Shown: piece after piece, positions 61,801-64,000 of the stretch | How the letters are laid out: every line of letters starts with the position of its first letter | Numbering within the stretch: the stretch's first letter is position 1 | Assembly (NCBI GenBank): GCA_038502055.1 | Contig: JAXRKN010000033.1 | Span: forward strand, 1,364,001-1,428,000 | DNA: 64,000 nt | Source of the DNA: Tanytarsus gracilentus | Taxonomy: Eukaryota; Arthropoda; Insecta; Diptera; Chironomidae | Reading direction: 5' to 3' | Made by a program: the position numbers and the translations under genes | The notes under the pieces: generated by a model | Told to the model about the DNA's origin: nothing | The model's input: the letters and a program-made list of their open reading frames with translations, nothing else | Database searches by the model: none

Positions 61801-61924
61801 CAATATTGAATTTCAATTTTCGTGATGATAAAAGAGAAAAAATGATATTTATCAGAGTATGCGTTTTTGTCGAATCATCGTTTTATGATCCCGTTTTTTT
61901 TTTTTTGTTTCTTTAATTTTATTT

Positions 61925-61942
61925 AAAAAAAAAAAAAAAAAA
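61925..61942 (+). repeat. A18 homopolymer
   Basis: Eighteen consecutive As, about 20 bp past a T-run. Confidence 0.95.
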
Positions 61943-63064
61943 TAAATTTACCCTTATGCAAGTGAAAGATCTTTTTTTTTTCATGATAAAAATATTTTAA
62001 CTACCATTCCAATCCAATCGCGAACAGAAATTGCACAAAGATGGAAAAGAAAGTTTCTTTTATTTCGGGGTGAGAGAGAAATAAAATTCCATTGTTCTCA
62101 TCTCTTTTCGATCGATATGCTTTCGATTTCAGAATGATTGACATTTATTGAATGCATTTCATCTCGCGTTGAATTTTTCGTTTCGCTCACCTTTTTTTTC
62201 ACCTCTGCAATTTACGGACACTCGTTTGGAGCTGTTGTTCCTTAACGAGTTTTTTAAATGAGGAGTTGTTAATAAATTAGGGGAAAATATGCGTTAAATT
62301 TTTTTTCGTTTTTAATTTTATAATTTTTGTTCAAATTTTCGAAATTAAATTTTTTAATTTTTCACTAAAAATTATGATTTTTCACCCTAAGACTCACTTT
62401 TTGATTTTATTCTTCAATCTAAGCAACATTCATATAAGCCGGCTATGTAAAAAAAAGTCTAAAAAGGCAAGATCAAGTAGAAAAGAGAGAAATAACGAGT
62501 GAGAATTTCATTTTAATTTCTTCTGAGAATTCATTGCTGCTCGCACTCGTTGTGAGCGTGTATGATTAATGAAAGTCAGCATCTGACAATCTACATGTGT
62601 TCTCTCATATTAAAAGATTTTCCAATAAAAAAAAATCTTACACTCAGATACGGTTTTTGTCGCACGTCGTCGGCAAATTGCGCTCCATTGAAAGTTTCAC
62701 TTTCATTTAATGCGAATAAACATGCGCACAATGGGAGAACCATAAGCTAGAAATTTTATGCTCATGATAATGCACAAAGCGCTCGCTAAGCTTCTTATAA
62801 ATATCGCAATTTTTCTTCTCCACATTCATCGTTCGATAAATCAGATTAATTTTTTATTCTCTCTCTCTCAACCATTGCCATGCATTGAAGTCTCCTGTTA
62901 TTATGCAATTGCAGTCGATTTGTTAGTGTGTGATTAAATATTGAGCATATCGTGTAAGATAAGCTGGGAAATTAATATTAAAAAATGTTTCAAAACCCAC
63001 ACGTGGGTGTTGCCGCGTAACCCACTTGTAACAGATCAGTGTTTGAAAATCAAGTGCATAAAGA

Positions 63065-63603
63065 ATGAGTTTAAGTCAATCCGGACACTTTGGCTGTCCG
63101 TGGCAGTCCTGTTCGACCATTCCTCAAAAATCGTCTATGTCATTAGATTCCTGGTCCAATTACGAGTTCAACGATACCCATGAAGTCATAGTTCTGAAAA
63201 ATGGACATTATGGCTGTCAGTGGCACTACTGGCCGTTCATGATGGACATTCATCAAAAATCATCAATGCCATTCGATTCCTGGTCCAATTACGAGTTCAA
63301 CGAGATACATGAAGCCATAGTTCTGAAAAATGGACATTTTGGCTGTCCGTGGCACTGTTGGCCGGCTATGATGGACATTCCTCAAAAATCATCTGTATCA
63401 ATCGATTCCTGGTTCAATCACGAGTTCAACGATACCCATGAAGCCATAGTTCTGAAAAATGGACATTTTGGCTGTCTGTGGCACGACCATAGGTCACGAC
63501 TCGAAAAATCATGTATGTCAATCGATTCCTGGTCAAGTTACGAATCAATGCCAATCGATTTCTGGTCCAATCACGAGTTCAACGATACCCATGAAGCCAT
63601 ATA
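63065..63603 (+). repeat. 129-bp tandem array, copy 3 (three marked units)
   Basis: GTTCTGAAAAATGGACATT recurs near 63190, 63320 and 63448. Compared with copy 2, two internal units are missing, consistent with unequal exchange or slippage. Confidence 0.92.
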
Positions 63604-63604
63604 A
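63065..63604 (+). CDS. Element-borne repeat protein frame, copy 3 (179 aa)
   Basis: The same frame and start as in copy 2, with about three 43-residue units and then the degenerate final unit. The frame runs about 30 residues further than in copy 2, where a TGA follows SSYE. Against copy 2, the first unit shows one silent change (TCC to TCG) and two replacements (F to Y, P to Q). Function unknown; it may not be translated. Confidence 0.33.
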   Translation: MSLSQSGHFGCPWQSCSTIPQKSSMSLDSWSNYEFNDTHEVIVLKNGHYGCQWHYWPFMMDIHQKSSMPFDSWSNYEFNEIHEAIVLKNGHFGCPWHCWPAMMDIPQKSSVSIDSWFNHEFNDTHEAIVLKNGHFGCLWHDHRSRLEKSCMSIDSWSSYESMPIDFWSNHEFNDTHEAI

Positions 63605-63767
63605 GAGAAAATTTGTATGAAAAATGGACGTTATGGCCGTCCATGGCACGACCATAGGTCATGACTCAAAAAATAGTCAGTGCCTGCACATATAGACCCT
63701 AAGAGCTACCATCTGGCGAAAACTAGAAGTCTCTAGCTGGTCCAGGGACCGAGATCTCGCTTGTGCA

Positions 63768-63781
63768 GACGGACGGACGGA
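63768..63781 (+). repeat. GGAC tetranucleotide tract, copy 3
   Basis: About three units, the shortest of the three copies. Confidence 0.93.
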
Positions 63782-64000
63782 ATCACGAGCATATAAGCGT
63801 TACACCACTTTGTGGGTTACGCTAAAAAAATACTTCAGACACATTTAATTATCGCCTTGTATATCGGGAATTATTAATGCATGAACAAACTAATCGCATA
63901 CATCTCTGTTACGTTGCTTTTAAATTCTTTAGCGATGTAACTTCATCAACGATCAATTGGATAGATACGGAAGAGAGGAAATGAGGATTTGATCTTAAAT

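Larger units (their letters stand above)
51712..62985. other. Gene-poor region between dyskerin and repeat copy 3
   Basis: About 11.3 kb of AT-rich sequence with no gene I can support. Scattered frames are short and mostly of chance composition. The one with protein-like features is noted at 55635-55847. An A18 run lies at 61925-61942. The region could be intergenic, or an intron of a gene extending past the right edge, as shown here by neprilysin gene C, whose long first intron looks the same. Confidence 0.55.
62986..63828 (+). mobile_element. Unrecognised repeat element, copy 3 (short array)
   Basis: Same leader as copy 2 (with GAATGAG for AAATGAG before the frame), three marked 129-bp units, the conserved tail, a short GGAC tract (63768-63781) and the 3' hairpin ending GTGGGTTACGCT followed by seven As. 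Both flanks are A-runs. It is the same orientation as the other two copies. Confidence 0.87.

Overview
This window is nuclear DNA from an insect. It is AT-rich, its genes carry spliceosomal introns mostly 50-70 bp long with GT...AG ends, and the gene set is fly-like: a ZAD-type C2H2 zinc-finger protein, a TRIP12/circadian-trip type HECT ligase, tandem M13 neprilysins, and RpS18 with a 5'TOP leader. A nematoceran dipteran (midge-like) is the best guess. The species cannot be named from the sequence alone.

Layout, left to right. (1) 1-18622, minus strand: three tandem neprilysin-like M13 metallopeptidase genes. Gene A is cut by the left edge. Gene B (713 aa, secreted) and gene C (807 aa, type II membrane protein) are complete. 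The first coding exon of gene C lies 10.8 kb upstream of the rest of the gene, so the empty-looking stretch 7631-18479 is one long intron, and it holds a repeat element. (2) 19227-23791: a compact housekeeping cluster of RpS18 (-), a small orphan gene with a possible ubiquitin-like fold (+), a ZAD/C2H2 zinc-finger gene (-) and a TMEM256/DUF423 gene (+). (3) 24522-35760, minus: a 2403-aa TRIP12-type HECT E3 ubiquitin ligase in 14 coding exons, with a 5' UTR exon about 3 kb upstream. (4) 36861-39139, minus: a claudin-like four-TM protein with a long polar N-terminus. (5) 41401-42993, plus: the histone chaperone NASP. (6) 42994-47351: no gene seen. (7) 48711-51711: a divergent pair, the tRNA 2'-O-methyltransferase FTSJ1/Trm7 (-) and the pseudouridine synthase dyskerin/Nop60B (+), separated by 158 bp. 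(8) 51712-62985: no convincing gene.

The most unusual content is a repeat family present in three copies (7961-8929, 47352-48484, 62986-63828), all in the + orientation. Each copy has the same 5' leader, a tandem array of 129-bp units (43 codons) read in one frame from a shared ATG, a GGAC tetranucleotide tract, and a 3' hairpin ending in GCT plus an A-run. An 11-bp inverted repeat links the leader to the 3' hairpin. Array length differs between copies, and the frame is open in two of the three. I do not recognise this element.

Exon coordinates were joined by hand from splice motifs and protein-family fit. In every gene called complete the exon lengths sum to a multiple of three. Functions are family-level inference, with no database search.
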